A stretch of DNA of 41,498 bases from CAZBBC01 sp964489835 (lineage in GTDB: Bacteria; Calditrichota; Calditrichia; JAJRVZ01), in NCBI GenBank assembly GCA_964489835.1, contig CAZBBC010000024.1, positions 1-41,498 on the forward strand. The letters run 5' to 3'. The notes below the pieces were generated by a model that was not told where the DNA came from, did not search any database, and worked only from the letters and a program-made list of their open reading frames with translations. This document shows positions 31,489-39,975 of this stretch, piece by piece (the stretch's first letter is position 1; each line of letters starts with the position of its first letter). Both the position numbers and the translations under genes were made by a program.

Positions 31489-32838
31489 TTAAAGCGATTT
31501 GATTATTTCTGTATATTCGGTGACAATTTCCTCTGCCTCTTTTTTTGATTTTGCTTCTGCAATAATTCTGATGATAGGTTCCGTATTCGATTTTCGCAGA
31601 TGAACCCAATAATTGTTTTCATCAATTTTTAAACCATCAAGAAGGTTTATCTTTTTTTCAGAGAATCGATCGATTATCTGATCCATGATAGAATCAGGAT
31701 CCATGTTTTCAATGCTTATTTTACTTTTTACCATGTGGTATTGGGGTAATGATTGTGCGAGCTCATTCATTGAACCTTTAAATTCGAGTAAGTGTTGAAG
31801 AGTTAAAGCAATAGCAACGGGTGCATCCCGTCCAAGATGAAGCTCCGGAAGAATAACACCACCATTACCTTCACCGCCAATAATCGCATTGTTTTTTACC
31901 ATCTCCTCGACCACATTAATCTCACCTACCTTTGACCGGGAAAAAGGACAGTTATAATATTTGGCGATGTCTTCACTGGCACGTGAGGAAGACATGTTGA
32001 TGGCCACTGCTCCTAACTTTTTAGTTAAAATAAATTTTATGGCTGAAACAAGTGTATATTCTTCACCGATTGCCTTGCCGGTATTATCGATGATCGCGCA
32101 CCGATCGACATCGGGATCCACAGCAAAGCCAACATCAGATTTCGAGTCTATAACTTTCCTTGATAATTGGCCCAGATTTTCAGGTAATGGTTCCGGTGTA
32201 TGGGCAAAGTGACCGGTGGCTTCACCGTTGATTTGTTCCACCTCGCATCCCAGCGCTTTCAATAATTGCGGAACAATAAGACCACCGGCACCATTCACAC
32301 AATCCACCGCTACTTTGAATTTTCTTTTTTTTAATGCGTCTATATTAATATATGGCAGGTTTAACACGGCCTCTATATGCCGGCGGTTAGCATCATTATC
32401 CTCTTTCTCATTTCCAATATCAGTCCATTCTTTTAGGTGAAATTCACCCTTATCACCAAGATCATAGACTTTTTTTGCATTCTCAGGGCTAAGGAACCGC
32501 CCATCAGCATCCATGAATTTTAAACCATTCCATTCGGATGGATTATGACTGGCGGTAATGGCCACGCCTCCACCTGCCTGATGATATAATATTTCCATTT
32601 GAACTGTAGGAGTGGGAACAATACCGATATCAATGACAGCACAGCCGGTTGACTGTAAACAACCTTTGACGATGCTTTTTATAAAATTACCGCTCGTTCG
32701 TGAATCACCACCAATGATCACTGTTGATCGATCCATATATGAACCGAAGGCTAATGCATATTTTGTGATAACTTCGGGTGTAAGACTCTTTCCAATAATT
32801 CCCCGCACTCCTGATATTGAAACCATTAATGTAGACAA
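31489..32838 (-). CDS. Alpha-D-phosphohexomutase family enzyme (GlmM/ManB-like)
   Basis: A 449-residue phosphosugar mutase. Domain 1 has ISGVRGIIGKSLTPE and the phosphoserine loop VAITASHNPSEWNGLK; domain 2 the metal loop AVDPDVDRCAII; domain 3 the sugar-binding EGNGGVI; domain 4 the phosphate-binding RKSNTEPIIRI. All active loops are intact. The substrate (phosphoglucosamine, phosphomannose, phosphoglucose) cannot be settled by motif; some family members act on pentose phosphates. It lies about 350 bp upstream of the microcompartment operon on the same strand, but outside its promoter. The start is TTG with AAGGAG seven bases upstream. Confidence 0.9.
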   Translation of the reverse strand: MSTLMVSISGVRGIIGKSLTPEVITKYALAFGSYMDRSTVIIGGDSRTSGNFIKSIVKGCLQSTGCAVIDIGIVPTPTVQMEILYHQAGGGVAITASHNPSEWNGLKFMDADGRFLSPENAKKVYDLGDKGEFHLKEWTDIGNEKEDNDANRRHIEAVLNLPYINIDALKKRKFKVAVDCVNGAGGLIVPQLLKALGCEVEQINGEATGHFAHTPEPLPENLGQLSRKVIDSKSDVGFAVDPDVDRCAIIDNTGKAIGEEYTLVSAIKFILTKKLGAVAINMSSSRASEDIAKYYNCPFSRSKVGEINVVEEMVKNNAIIGGEGNGGVILPELHLGRDAPVAIALTLQHLLEFKGSMNELAQSLPQYHMVKSKISIENMDPDSIMDQIIDRFSEKKINLLDGLKIDENNYWVHLRKSNTEPIIRIIAEAKSKKEAEEIVTEYTEIIKSL

Positions 32839-32939
32839 GACTTACTCCTTTTTGTAACGGTTGCAAGACATCCGGAAATTAAACAGATATAACTAAAGTT
32901 TAAAGACTTAAGATAAATAAATTTAAAAGGAATAGAGTA

Positions 32940-33030
32940 ATCGTTAAAGCGTAAAGTGTAGGACCTACAGCATAAAACGTGGGGTGAAGAGCGTGAGGCG
33001 TAGAGCAAAGAGCGTAGTGTATAGGTATGG
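32940..33030. repeat. Degenerate GCGTA-type tandem tract
   Basis: Low-complexity stretch made of loose repeats of GCGTAAAG, GCGTGAGG, GCGTAGAG and GCGTAGTG. Similar tracts are known from intergenic repeats of other bacteria. It lies between the phosphohexomutase start and the sorting-domain remnant. Confidence 0.45.
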
Positions 33031-33045
33031 GCGAGCAAACAGGCT

Positions 33046-33423
33046 ATGATTGATATTACTCATGATAGTGTTGAATTAATAATCAGACTTATAGTTATCC
33101 AAGTAAATAATAGATATCATCTGATTGATAATCTAATATTTAACAGTTCGGTTGACGACGACCACTCACCGGAAAAATTCGCAGTTTACCAAAATTATCC
33201 AAATCCATTCAATCCGACAACGATTATTTCTTTCAATATTGACACGCAAACAAAAGTCAGCTTGAAAGTTTAAGACAATCAAAGTAGATTTATATGTAAA
33301 CTATTAGAAAATACGATATATACCGGTAAACATGAAGTCAGTTGGGATGGTCGAAATGCTCACGGCCACCCAGTGAGCGCCGGTGTATCCAGTTATCCTG
33401 TCCCAAAAATAAGAAACGTATAG
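33046..33423 (+). pseudogene. Remnant of a type IX secretion C-terminal sorting domain
   Basis: The frame encodes FAVYQNYPNPFNPTTIISFN, the hallmark of the C-terminal sorting domain of type IX-secreted proteins in Calditrichaeota/Ignavibacteria-type bacteria. It stops at an in-frame TAA (33271-33273). Downstream in the same frame, GKHEVSWDGRNAHGHPVSAG follows, the normal continuation of such a domain, up to a TAG at 33423. Only the last 80-100 residues of the former protein are recognisable and no upstream catalytic part is present. This is a decayed 3' end of a large secreted protein gene. Confidence 0.8.
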
Positions 33424-33454
33424 TCATCTGATATAAACTTACGTTAAGACAAAC

Positions 33455-33997
33455 GTGCTCAAACTTATTAAAATTTTTTCGATAATACTCTGTGTGGTTA
33501 TATGTATACTTATAAGTATTGGTTTATTTGCCCGGCCAGATACTTATTTTACACGAACACAAGTGATTAAAAGTCCGGTAGCGGTCGTTTGGCGGCATTT
33601 AATTGATATTGATAATTACCCGTCCTGGCAGTCGGAATTAAGAAAAGTGGAAATAAATAAAGGGCCTGAAATCTGGAAAGGGGCAACACTCAGATGTTAT
33701 CTGGTGGCCTATGATTCTACTATATTTCATGAAGAACGGGTTATCTCGTTGGAACCTGATAATGGCATCACCTTTTTACGGAGCGGGATTAATGAAAATC
33801 CACTGTTTAAAGATTTTAAAACCTCCTACACCCTCAAACGTCTCTTAGATGGTACCACCGAGATCTCGGTAACCGTATCCTATCGAACCACCAGCTTTAT
33901 CACCAGAATCTTTAATCAACTGTATCTGCGTATGGCGATGGGTGATTTAAGTGAAAACAATCTGGCTGCTTTACGGGATTTAATTGAAAGTCCATAG
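33455..33997 (+). CDS. SRPBCC (START-like) family membrane-anchored protein
   Basis: A 180-residue protein with one N-terminal membrane helix (LIKIFSIILCVVICILISIG) and a C-terminal SRPBCC fold: VIKSPVAVVWRHLIDIDNYP, SWQSELRKVEIN and the late strand TEISVTVSYRT. The fold makes a ligand-binding cavity (polyketide cyclase/START-like), but the ligand cannot be predicted. The start is GTG with a weak ribosome-binding site. It is convergent with the M3 peptidase gene, 11 bp from its stop. Confidence 0.75.
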   Translation: MLKLIKIFSIILCVVICILISIGLFARPDTYFTRTQVIKSPVAVVWRHLIDIDNYPSWQSELRKVEINKGPEIWKGATLRCYLVAYDSTIFHEERVISLEPDNGITFLRSGINENPLFKDFKTSYTLKRLLDGTTEISVTVSYRTTSFITRIFNQLYLRMAMGDLSENNLAALRDLIESP

Positions 33998-34008
33998 TCA
34001 CATTTTTT

Positions 34009-36114
34009 TTAATTAAGCCCTCTTCTTTCAAGTAGTGGTTCAATTTTGGGCTCTGCCCCTCTAAAACGTTTATAAAGAACCATCGGATCTTCCGTACCTC
34101 CTCGGGCCAGGATGTTAGTACGATAAGCCTGGGCCGTTTTCCGGTCGAAGAGACTGGTTTCCTTAAAAGCCTGAAAAGCATCGGCATCCAGAACTTCCGC
34201 CCAAATATAACTATAATAACCGGATGAATAACCGCCGGAAAATATATGCCGGAAGTAATAACTGCGATATCTGCTTACAATTTCCGGTATCAGGCCTATT
34301 TTATTCATTGATTCGTCTTCGAATTTTAGCGGATTAATATCTTTTTCATTACTAAGGGTGTGCCAGTCCATATCAAGATAAGAAGCGGCCAGGTATTCAA
34401 CGGTGGCAAAACCCTGGTTAAATTTTCCGGATTTTTCTATCTTAGCGATAAGGTCTTCAGGGATAGGTTTATCCGTCTGATAATGCCTGGCGTAGGAACG
34501 TAGTACTTCAGGCTCAGACGCCCAGTTTTCCATAATCTGTGATGGTAATTCTACAAAATCTCTGGATACATTAGTACCTGATAGTTTGGGATAGGTACAA
34601 TTGGTCAGCAGACCGTGCAGTGCATGGCCGAATTCGTGGAATAGAGTCAATGTTTCATCTAAGCTGATCAAGGCCGGTTTATCAGCTGTTGGTTTGGAAA
34701 GATTACCAACATTTACAATCAACGGCGTAATTTTATTTCCATCCAGATTTGACTGGGCCCGGTATTCATTCATCCAGGCACCACCACGTTTACTCGCTCT
34801 GGGAAAATAATCGGTATAGAGAATACCGATGTGGCTGCCGTCCGCTTCTTTTACTTCATAGACGGTTACATCCTCATGGTAGATGGGAATATCTTTCCGC
34901 TCGGTGAACGTAATACCAAAAAGTTTTGTGGCAACATCGAATGCCCCTTGTCTGACTTTTTCCACCTGAAAATAAGGGCGCAGCATTTCTTCATCCAGAT
35001 CATATTTTGCTTTTTTTAATTTTTCTGCATAATACCACCAGTCCCAGGCCTGCAGTTTAAAATTTTGCCCTTCGGCATCGATCAGTTTTTGCATTTCTTT
35101 GACTTCTATTTTTGCCATGGCCAGTGCTGGTTTCCACAGCTGATCAAGCAATTGGTAGACATTTTTGGCATTTTGGGCCATATTTTCTTCAAGTACATAA
35201 TTCGCATGTGTCTTATATCCTAGCAAATTTGCACGGCGCAGTCTCAGGTTAACAATTTTTAATAAAATAGCTTTATTATCCAATTCATCACTATTATTTC
35301 CTCTGTTAATATAGCCCTTATACATTTTTTCACGCAGGTCACGTTTCTCAGAATATTGAAGAAATGGGATCAGACTGGGTTTGTGCAGTGTAAACACCCA
35401 TTTTTCGGTATGCCCGCGTTCTTTAGCGGCTTCGGCCGCTGCCGTAATAACTGTTTCCGACAAACCGGCCAGATCTTTTTTATTATCAATTACCAGTTCA
35501 AATTTATTGTCTTCCTTTAAAACATTTTCACCAAATTGCAGACTGAGGAGAGATAATTCTTCATTTATTTTACGAAATTCTTGTTTTTTAGCTTCATCAA
35601 GATTGGCACCACCGCGGACAAAATTCTTATAATATTTATCCAGAAGTTTCACCTGTTCAGTATTCAGGTTAAGATCGTCTTTCTGTTCGTAAATCGTTTT
35701 AATCCTTTGAAACAACTGAGCATTCAGCTGAATATCATCGCTATGTTTGGATAACATCGGCGATACTTCTTTGGCGATCGCCTGCAAATCATCACTGGTA
35801 TTGGCAGAAGTCATATTAAAAAAAACATAACTGACTTTATCTAACAGTTTGCCGGTTTTTTCCAGAGCTTCAATGGTATTCTCAAATGTTGGAGCCTGCG
35901 GATTGGAAACGATTGTGTTAATTTCTTCGTCTTCTTTTTTAATTCCATCCTTAAAAGCGGGTATATAATGTTCAAGTTTGATCTTATCGAAGGGGGGGGT
36001 CGCGAAGGGAGTATTATATTCACTGTAAAAAGGATTAGAAACTTCATCCGTTTGAATGGTACAAGTAGAAAACATCAGTCCTCCGATAATTGATAGAAAA
36101 AGAAAATTCTTCAT
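34009..36114 (-). CDS. dcp: M3 family oligopeptidase (peptidyl-dipeptidase Dcp-like)
   Basis: A 701-residue exported zinc peptidase of family M3A. The N-terminus is a hydrophobic signal (about 1-18) ending near FSTC, a poor lipobox, so lipidation is uncertain. Conserved blocks: NPFYSEYNTPFATPPFDKIK, GILYTDYFPRASKRGGAWMN, the zinc site LFHEFGHALHGLL, then FVELPSQIMENW with the third ligand, and YYSYIWAEVLDADAFQAF. Dcp removes dipeptides from peptide C-termini and works in the periplasm or as a surface protein when exported. AAGGA precedes the ATG. It is the third exported metallopeptidase in the window. Confidence 0.92.
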   Translation of the reverse strand: MKNFLFLSIIGGLMFSTCTIQTDEVSNPFYSEYNTPFATPPFDKIKLEHYIPAFKDGIKKEDEEINTIVSNPQAPTFENTIEALEKTGKLLDKVSYVFFNMTSANTSDDLQAIAKEVSPMLSKHSDDIQLNAQLFQRIKTIYEQKDDLNLNTEQVKLLDKYYKNFVRGGANLDEAKKQEFRKINEELSLLSLQFGENVLKEDNKFELVIDNKKDLAGLSETVITAAAEAAKERGHTEKWVFTLHKPSLIPFLQYSEKRDLREKMYKGYINRGNNSDELDNKAILLKIVNLRLRRANLLGYKTHANYVLEENMAQNAKNVYQLLDQLWKPALAMAKIEVKEMQKLIDAEGQNFKLQAWDWWYYAEKLKKAKYDLDEEMLRPYFQVEKVRQGAFDVATKLFGITFTERKDIPIYHEDVTVYEVKEADGSHIGILYTDYFPRASKRGGAWMNEYRAQSNLDGNKITPLIVNVGNLSKPTADKPALISLDETLTLFHEFGHALHGLLTNCTYPKLSGTNVSRDFVELPSQIMENWASEPEVLRSYARHYQTDKPIPEDLIAKIEKSGKFNQGFATVEYLAASYLDMDWHTLSNEKDINPLKFEDESMNKIGLIPEIVSRYRSYYFRHIFSGGYSSGYYSYIWAEVLDADAFQAFKETSLFDRKTAQAYRTNILARGGTEDPMVLYKRFRGAEPKIEPLLERRGLN

Positions 36115-36171
36115 AATGTCATTCCTTTGATTTAGATAAATTCAATTATTTAGGTTAATAAACCTCAATAA

Positions 36172-36212
36172 CCCACCTCGTCTCCCCGCCTCAGGCGGGG
36201 AGACGGGGTGGG
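36172..36212. repeat. 19-bp stem palindrome in intergenic DNA
   Basis: Near-perfect inverted repeat CCCACCTCGTCTCCCCGCC / GGCGGGGAGACGGGGTGGG with a TCA loop and one T-G wobble. It is very GC-rich in an AT-rich spacer. It lies between the rhamnosidase stop and the dcp start. There is no T run on either side, so it is more like a REP-type element than an intrinsic terminator. The CCCACC-CGTC part recurs near 39685. Confidence 0.65.
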
Positions 36213-36303
36213 TCAGCAATTGCTATCGCAGGCGTACAAAATTGTATTATCTTTCTACGAAAGGCTGAAACAATAGTTTCTAAAGTTGATTGAATTGTTT
36301 ATT

Positions 36304-39300
36304 TTACAATTTTAATTTTGCCTGTGATACAATAAATATTTTCACCGGTCCAAGCAATCCTGATTCAAGCAGCGGTGACTTTTTCGTAAAAGTTTGAATA
36401 TTCGTAAATGCTATTCTCTTATCCTCCGGAAGAAATTGATCTCCAATCAGACGATTCGGCCAGAGATTTGTTATCTCTATCGTCAGATGGTTTGCTCCGG
36501 GTTTTAAGGCAGCGGTGACGTCCATTCGAAAAGGAGGGGTCCAACATATACCCAGCAAGTCTCCGTTGAGAGAAATTTCAGCAATATTTTTCACCGATCC
36601 GAGATCAATATCTAATCGATATCCTTTCTCCAGTATTTCATTCTCAAGGTTAAAGCAGGTGCTATAAATAGCTGTTCCCGAAAAGTATTTAACACCGGGA
36701 TCGGTTGATTCTGTCCAGGAACTCAGATTCTTAAAAACAACAGAGTCAGGAGCTCCTCCTCCTTTTGGAAAATGAACCATCCAGGGCCCTGGAAGGGGAA
36801 TAGGGGGTGGCATAGGATTTATCGGAATATTTAATAGAGAGCCGTCATTGCTAATAAAAGCAAAATTACCTGCTTCCCAAGCGTTTAATATCAGCCCGGA
36901 CTCTTTATCCCGATATAATTCGAATGCGTTACTATTGTCGACTCTTAAATTGGTTTGAGGAAACAGTGGATTTGAGTCTTTAGATACACTGATGATATGA
37001 TTCCGCGAATCCGTTTTTCGGAAGACAATAAACACTGAACCCAGCGGAGGAAGATGTAAGGGTATGGTTGTACGTTTATTTTCAACCACATAAATACTAG
37101 CAGCATTAATTTTACCGTTCTCCGGATTCCATAATTCCGGAATTTTGTCTTCGATACGAAAGGTACCGGTAACATTTTCCCAACGGTCCGTAAGGTTGGC
37201 TATAAAATATATATCGGTATTGACTGAAGATTCTAAAATCGAACGGTGGATATAATCCAGATTGGTATCTTTAAAAGGACTCTTGAATTCAAAATCAGGC
37301 AGGATACCCTGATTCAGCAAAATCTCACGCGCGGTTTTCCTGCAAACGATCCGCCCCTTGCCGACGATTTTTTCTTTAATTTTCTCTCCGTCACAAGCCC
37401 CCCAGAGATTAACCGCCAGTTCTTTCACTATCGAATCACTCTGGAAATAGTTACCCAGACCATAAACCGTATTTGGCTTGGGGCCCACAACGGTCGCACC
37501 GGATTGAATCAATTCGGTTATTTTTTTAAGTACCCTGGGATTCATCCTGTCTGAATCTGGTAGAACAAGTAGCCGGTAGCTCATGCCATCCGGCAGCACG
37601 ATTTTTCCATCCTTAAAAGACATTCTTGTCAGCAGAACTTCCGAGTTAACCACATCATAATCAAAACCGGGGCCCAGATCAGGATCGATATGTTTCATAG
37701 GAACAAAGCTGGGGATGCGATCACCCTGGTAGAAACATACATCGGCAACAAACTTTCCCTGCTGCAGTAAAAACTGACAGCGGCTGATGTAATCGGTAAA
37801 GGCATGGCTCTGTTTCCACCAGGTGATCTGCGGATTGAAATGCGTGCCGGCAAAATATTCATATCCCGGTGGTTTGACATCCGGCGGAGAGTGTGTAAAG
37901 GTGTGGATCATCAGGCGGTTGATGCCGGCACATAAAGCCTGATCCACGGTACGTTTTAATTGAAACGGACCATGTTCCCAATGTTTATGGGCAACGGTCA
38001 ATGCCTCGGCAGAAACCAGACGGTTTCCATAGATATGTGCGGCAGACGCGGCTTGTTTGCCAAACATCCTATCCCAGGGTTCAATCCGACCTTCGTCCAA
38101 ATCAGACTCGGCCCAGAATTCGCCAAAGGGAATATCACAGCGCCCCAGACATTTCAGCATATCTACCGGAATCGGTGTGGTGGCCATTTCCGAGCGAAAT
38201 TCCAGATCATGGACATGGCTTAACTTTTGAAATTGTCCATAGTAGTTATCGGCGATACAATCGCCGATTGTCTGACGATAATCATGAAGAAAACGGTTTG
38301 AAATATCACGGTTGTCAACAATACATCCGGCGAGGACGGGTAAGTAGGGGGTCATATCATAACCACGGCGTTTATAAAATTCCTCTACAAATTCCGCGGT
38401 CCAGTTTGCAATTCGCACTTCCCAGCTATCCAGATAAAAGTAAGTCAGACTTTTTTCACCAACCAGGGCGATGTCCTCCAACAATTTTTCTCCGATTTCC
38501 TCAAAATGCTTATTAGCTGCAATAGCGCTAAGATGATTCATGGCCAAACCTTCATTTTGAGGATTCGTAGCCTGAAGTCTGATACCGGTATGGGTATGAC
38601 CAAATCGTAAAATAAGCCATCGACCTTCAGGCACTTCCCATTGAAGATGACCGTTTTGATCCAATTGATCAGAGAGGTTTATAATTGAACGGCTATTGAT
38701 GTGCGGTTCCCAAGGAATATCGGTCAGATCGTCGTAGTTGACGTTAAAGAGAAATCCCTTATTTTCGGGATAATCGAAACTATGAACCGATTTGAGTGCC
38801 CAGTGTTTCAGACGGCCGGGCGGAGCCCCCGGTGGGGAATATTTATCCGGGATTTGACTCGCCGTCGGAGTGAAGGGTACAGCCAAAACCGCCACGTCAC
38901 GATAATGGATCGGGCGACCCTCCTGATCAAGAAACAGATCATTGTTTACATTCAATTCACTATAACTGATCAGGTCACCATTGTTATCGTATATTGGTCC
39001 TGCAGGAAGGGGAAGTTTTGCGGAATAGGATGACGGACCCTCCAGCAAAATTTCGGACCAAACGATTTCCTGCTGTCCATAAGCAGGTGTTACCCATGGA
39101 CCGCCGGCATTAAATCCACTGGTTATGCTAATGCCTAATTCCAGGTCCAGACGGGCCGCTTCTTTGATGGCATGCCGGAAAACTTCCCGCCAGGCCGGGC
39201 TCAGAAAAGGGGGACCGACAGGGACCGGTTGGACATTCTTGGGACGCCAACGGTCCACCGGTGCGGCATCAAAGATCAAAGCGCCGCCAATACCCTGTTC

Positions 39301-39558
39301 TTTCATTGCCTCCAGATCTTTGGTAACCCCTTCCTTACTGATATAGCTGTTAAGCCACCACCACATCACCTGCGGACGCGCCTGTTGTGGGGGGTTGTTA
39401 AATCCTTGCTCGAGGATATCAGAAGCCGATTGTTCGATAGGTTCCCCGGTAAAACAAAATACCGCAGTCATACAAAGAATAAAAACGATCAGAAGCAGCC
39501 GGTATTTGATAGAGCTAATCTTTAGTATCATATCATGTAATATTTTAGATTTCGCCAT
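36304..39558 (-). CDS. Glycoside hydrolase family 106-like alpha-L-rhamnosidase
   Basis: A 1084-residue exported enzyme. A signal peptide lies at residues 15-40 (YRLLLIVFILCMTAVFCF). It is followed by the GH106/PF17132 start pattern: RPQVMWWWLNSYISKEGVTK, DLEAMKEQGIGGALIFDAAP, FRHAIKEAARLDLELGISIT and NAGGPWVTPAYGQQE. The central part has HTHTGIRLQATNP, YFYLDSWEV and HGPFQLKRTVDQALCAGINR. The end is a beta-sandwich (IAEISLNGDLLGICWTPPFR, ITNLWPNRLIGDQ) typical of these enzymes. The likely task is removal of terminal L-rhamnose from plant or microbial polysaccharides. The first ATG has AAGGGA at good spacing. A DUF4838 protein is encoded upstream on the same strand, hinting at a carbohydrate cluster that continues outside the window. 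Confidence 0.88.
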   Translation of the reverse strand: MAKSKILHDMILKISSIKYRLLLIVFILCMTAVFCFTGEPIEQSASDILEQGFNNPPQQARPQVMWWWLNSYISKEGVTKDLEAMKEQGIGGALIFDAAPVDRWRPKNVQPVPVGPPFLSPAWREVFRHAIKEAARLDLELGISITSGFNAGGPWVTPAYGQQEIVWSEILLEGPSSYSAKLPLPAGPIYDNNGDLISYSELNVNNDLFLDQEGRPIHYRDVAVLAVPFTPTASQIPDKYSPPGAPPGRLKHWALKSVHSFDYPENKGFLFNVNYDDLTDIPWEPHINSRSIINLSDQLDQNGHLQWEVPEGRWLILRFGHTHTGIRLQATNPQNEGLAMNHLSAIAANKHFEEIGEKLLEDIALVGEKSLTYFYLDSWEVRIANWTAEFVEEFYKRRGYDMTPYLPVLAGCIVDNRDISNRFLHDYRQTIGDCIADNYYGQFQKLSHVHDLEFRSEMATTPIPVDMLKCLGRCDIPFGEFWAESDLDEGRIEPWDRMFGKQAASAAHIYGNRLVSAEALTVAHKHWEHGPFQLKRTVDQALCAGINRLMIHTFTHSPPDVKPPGYEYFAGTHFNPQITWWKQSHAFTDYISRCQFLLQQGKFVADVCFYQGDRIPSFVPMKHIDPDLGPGFDYDVVNSEVLLTRMSFKDGKIVLPDGMSYRLLVLPDSDRMNPRVLKKITELIQSGATVVGPKPNTVYGLGNYFQSDSIVKELAVNLWGACDGEKIKEKIVGKGRIVCRKTAREILLNQGILPDFEFKSPFKDTNLDYIHRSILESSVNTDIYFIANLTDRWENVTGTFRIEDKIPELWNPENGKINAASIYVVENKRTTIPLHLPPLGSVFIVFRKTDSRNHIISVSKDSNPLFPQTNLRVDNSNAFELYRDKESGLILNAWEAGNFAFISNDGSLLNIPINPMPPPIPLPGPWMVHFPKGGGAPDSVVFKNLSSWTESTDPGVKYFSGTAIYSTCFNLENEILEKGYRLDIDLGSVKNIAEISLNGDLLGICWTPPFRMDVTAALKPGANHLTIEITNLWPNRLIGDQFLPEDKRIAFTNIQTFTKKSPLLESGLLGPVKIFIVSQAKLKL

Positions 39559-39624
39559 TTATTGATCCCTTAAAAATTTAATTCTATATTATTAAATATG
39601 CTTAGGCAACCTAAAAATTATTTG

Positions 39625-39736
39625 GATTGCTTTCCCGAGGTGTTGGGATCAACCGAGGCTGACGCTAACGCTCGCGATGACGATACCCACCCCGTCCCGC
39701 TAGCGCGGTCCACCCCTCCCTGCAAGCAGGGAGGGG
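39625..39736. repeat. Composite of two repeat elements
   Basis: A GATTGCTT...CTCGCGATGACG half-element (39625-39682), matching one arm pair of the hairpin element at 31332-31431, runs into a CCCACCCCGTC block (as at 36172). A perfect hairpin follows: CCCCTCCCTGC-AA-GCAGGGAGGGG (39713-39736). The GC-rich block contrasts with the AT-rich flanks. Confidence 0.6.
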
Positions 39737-39839
39737 CCGAGGGAGGGTCAGTTGTGAATGGTTTGATTGCAACATCGCTGCTTTTTGCTATTGTACCAAA
39801 AAACTTTGTTTTTTAGTAAAGATTTTAAAAACTTTTATT

Positions 39840-39894
39840 CACGGATTAAATCTAAAATAATTATAATTTTTAAATAAAATCCGTGTAATCCGTG
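39840..39894. repeat. Inverted repeat CACGGATTA / TAATCCGTG
   Basis: 9-bp perfect arms 37 bp apart with an AT-rich interior; the right arm belongs to ATCCGTGTAATCCGTGG, which itself contains a short direct repeat (ATCCGTG twice). No coding frame crosses it. It lies just downstream of the DUF4838 gene, but no T run suggests termination. Confidence 0.5.
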
Positions 39895-39975
39895 GACGAA
39901 TTCTTTTTTTGATTGCAGCAATGAGCTGCGGTATGAATTGATCAGATTAAATAGAATACCTCACTTTCTCTATCA

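Noticed and set aside
38001..38516. 171-codon plus-strand frame inside the rhamnosidase gene
   Set aside because: Antisense shadow of a well-supported GH106 gene.
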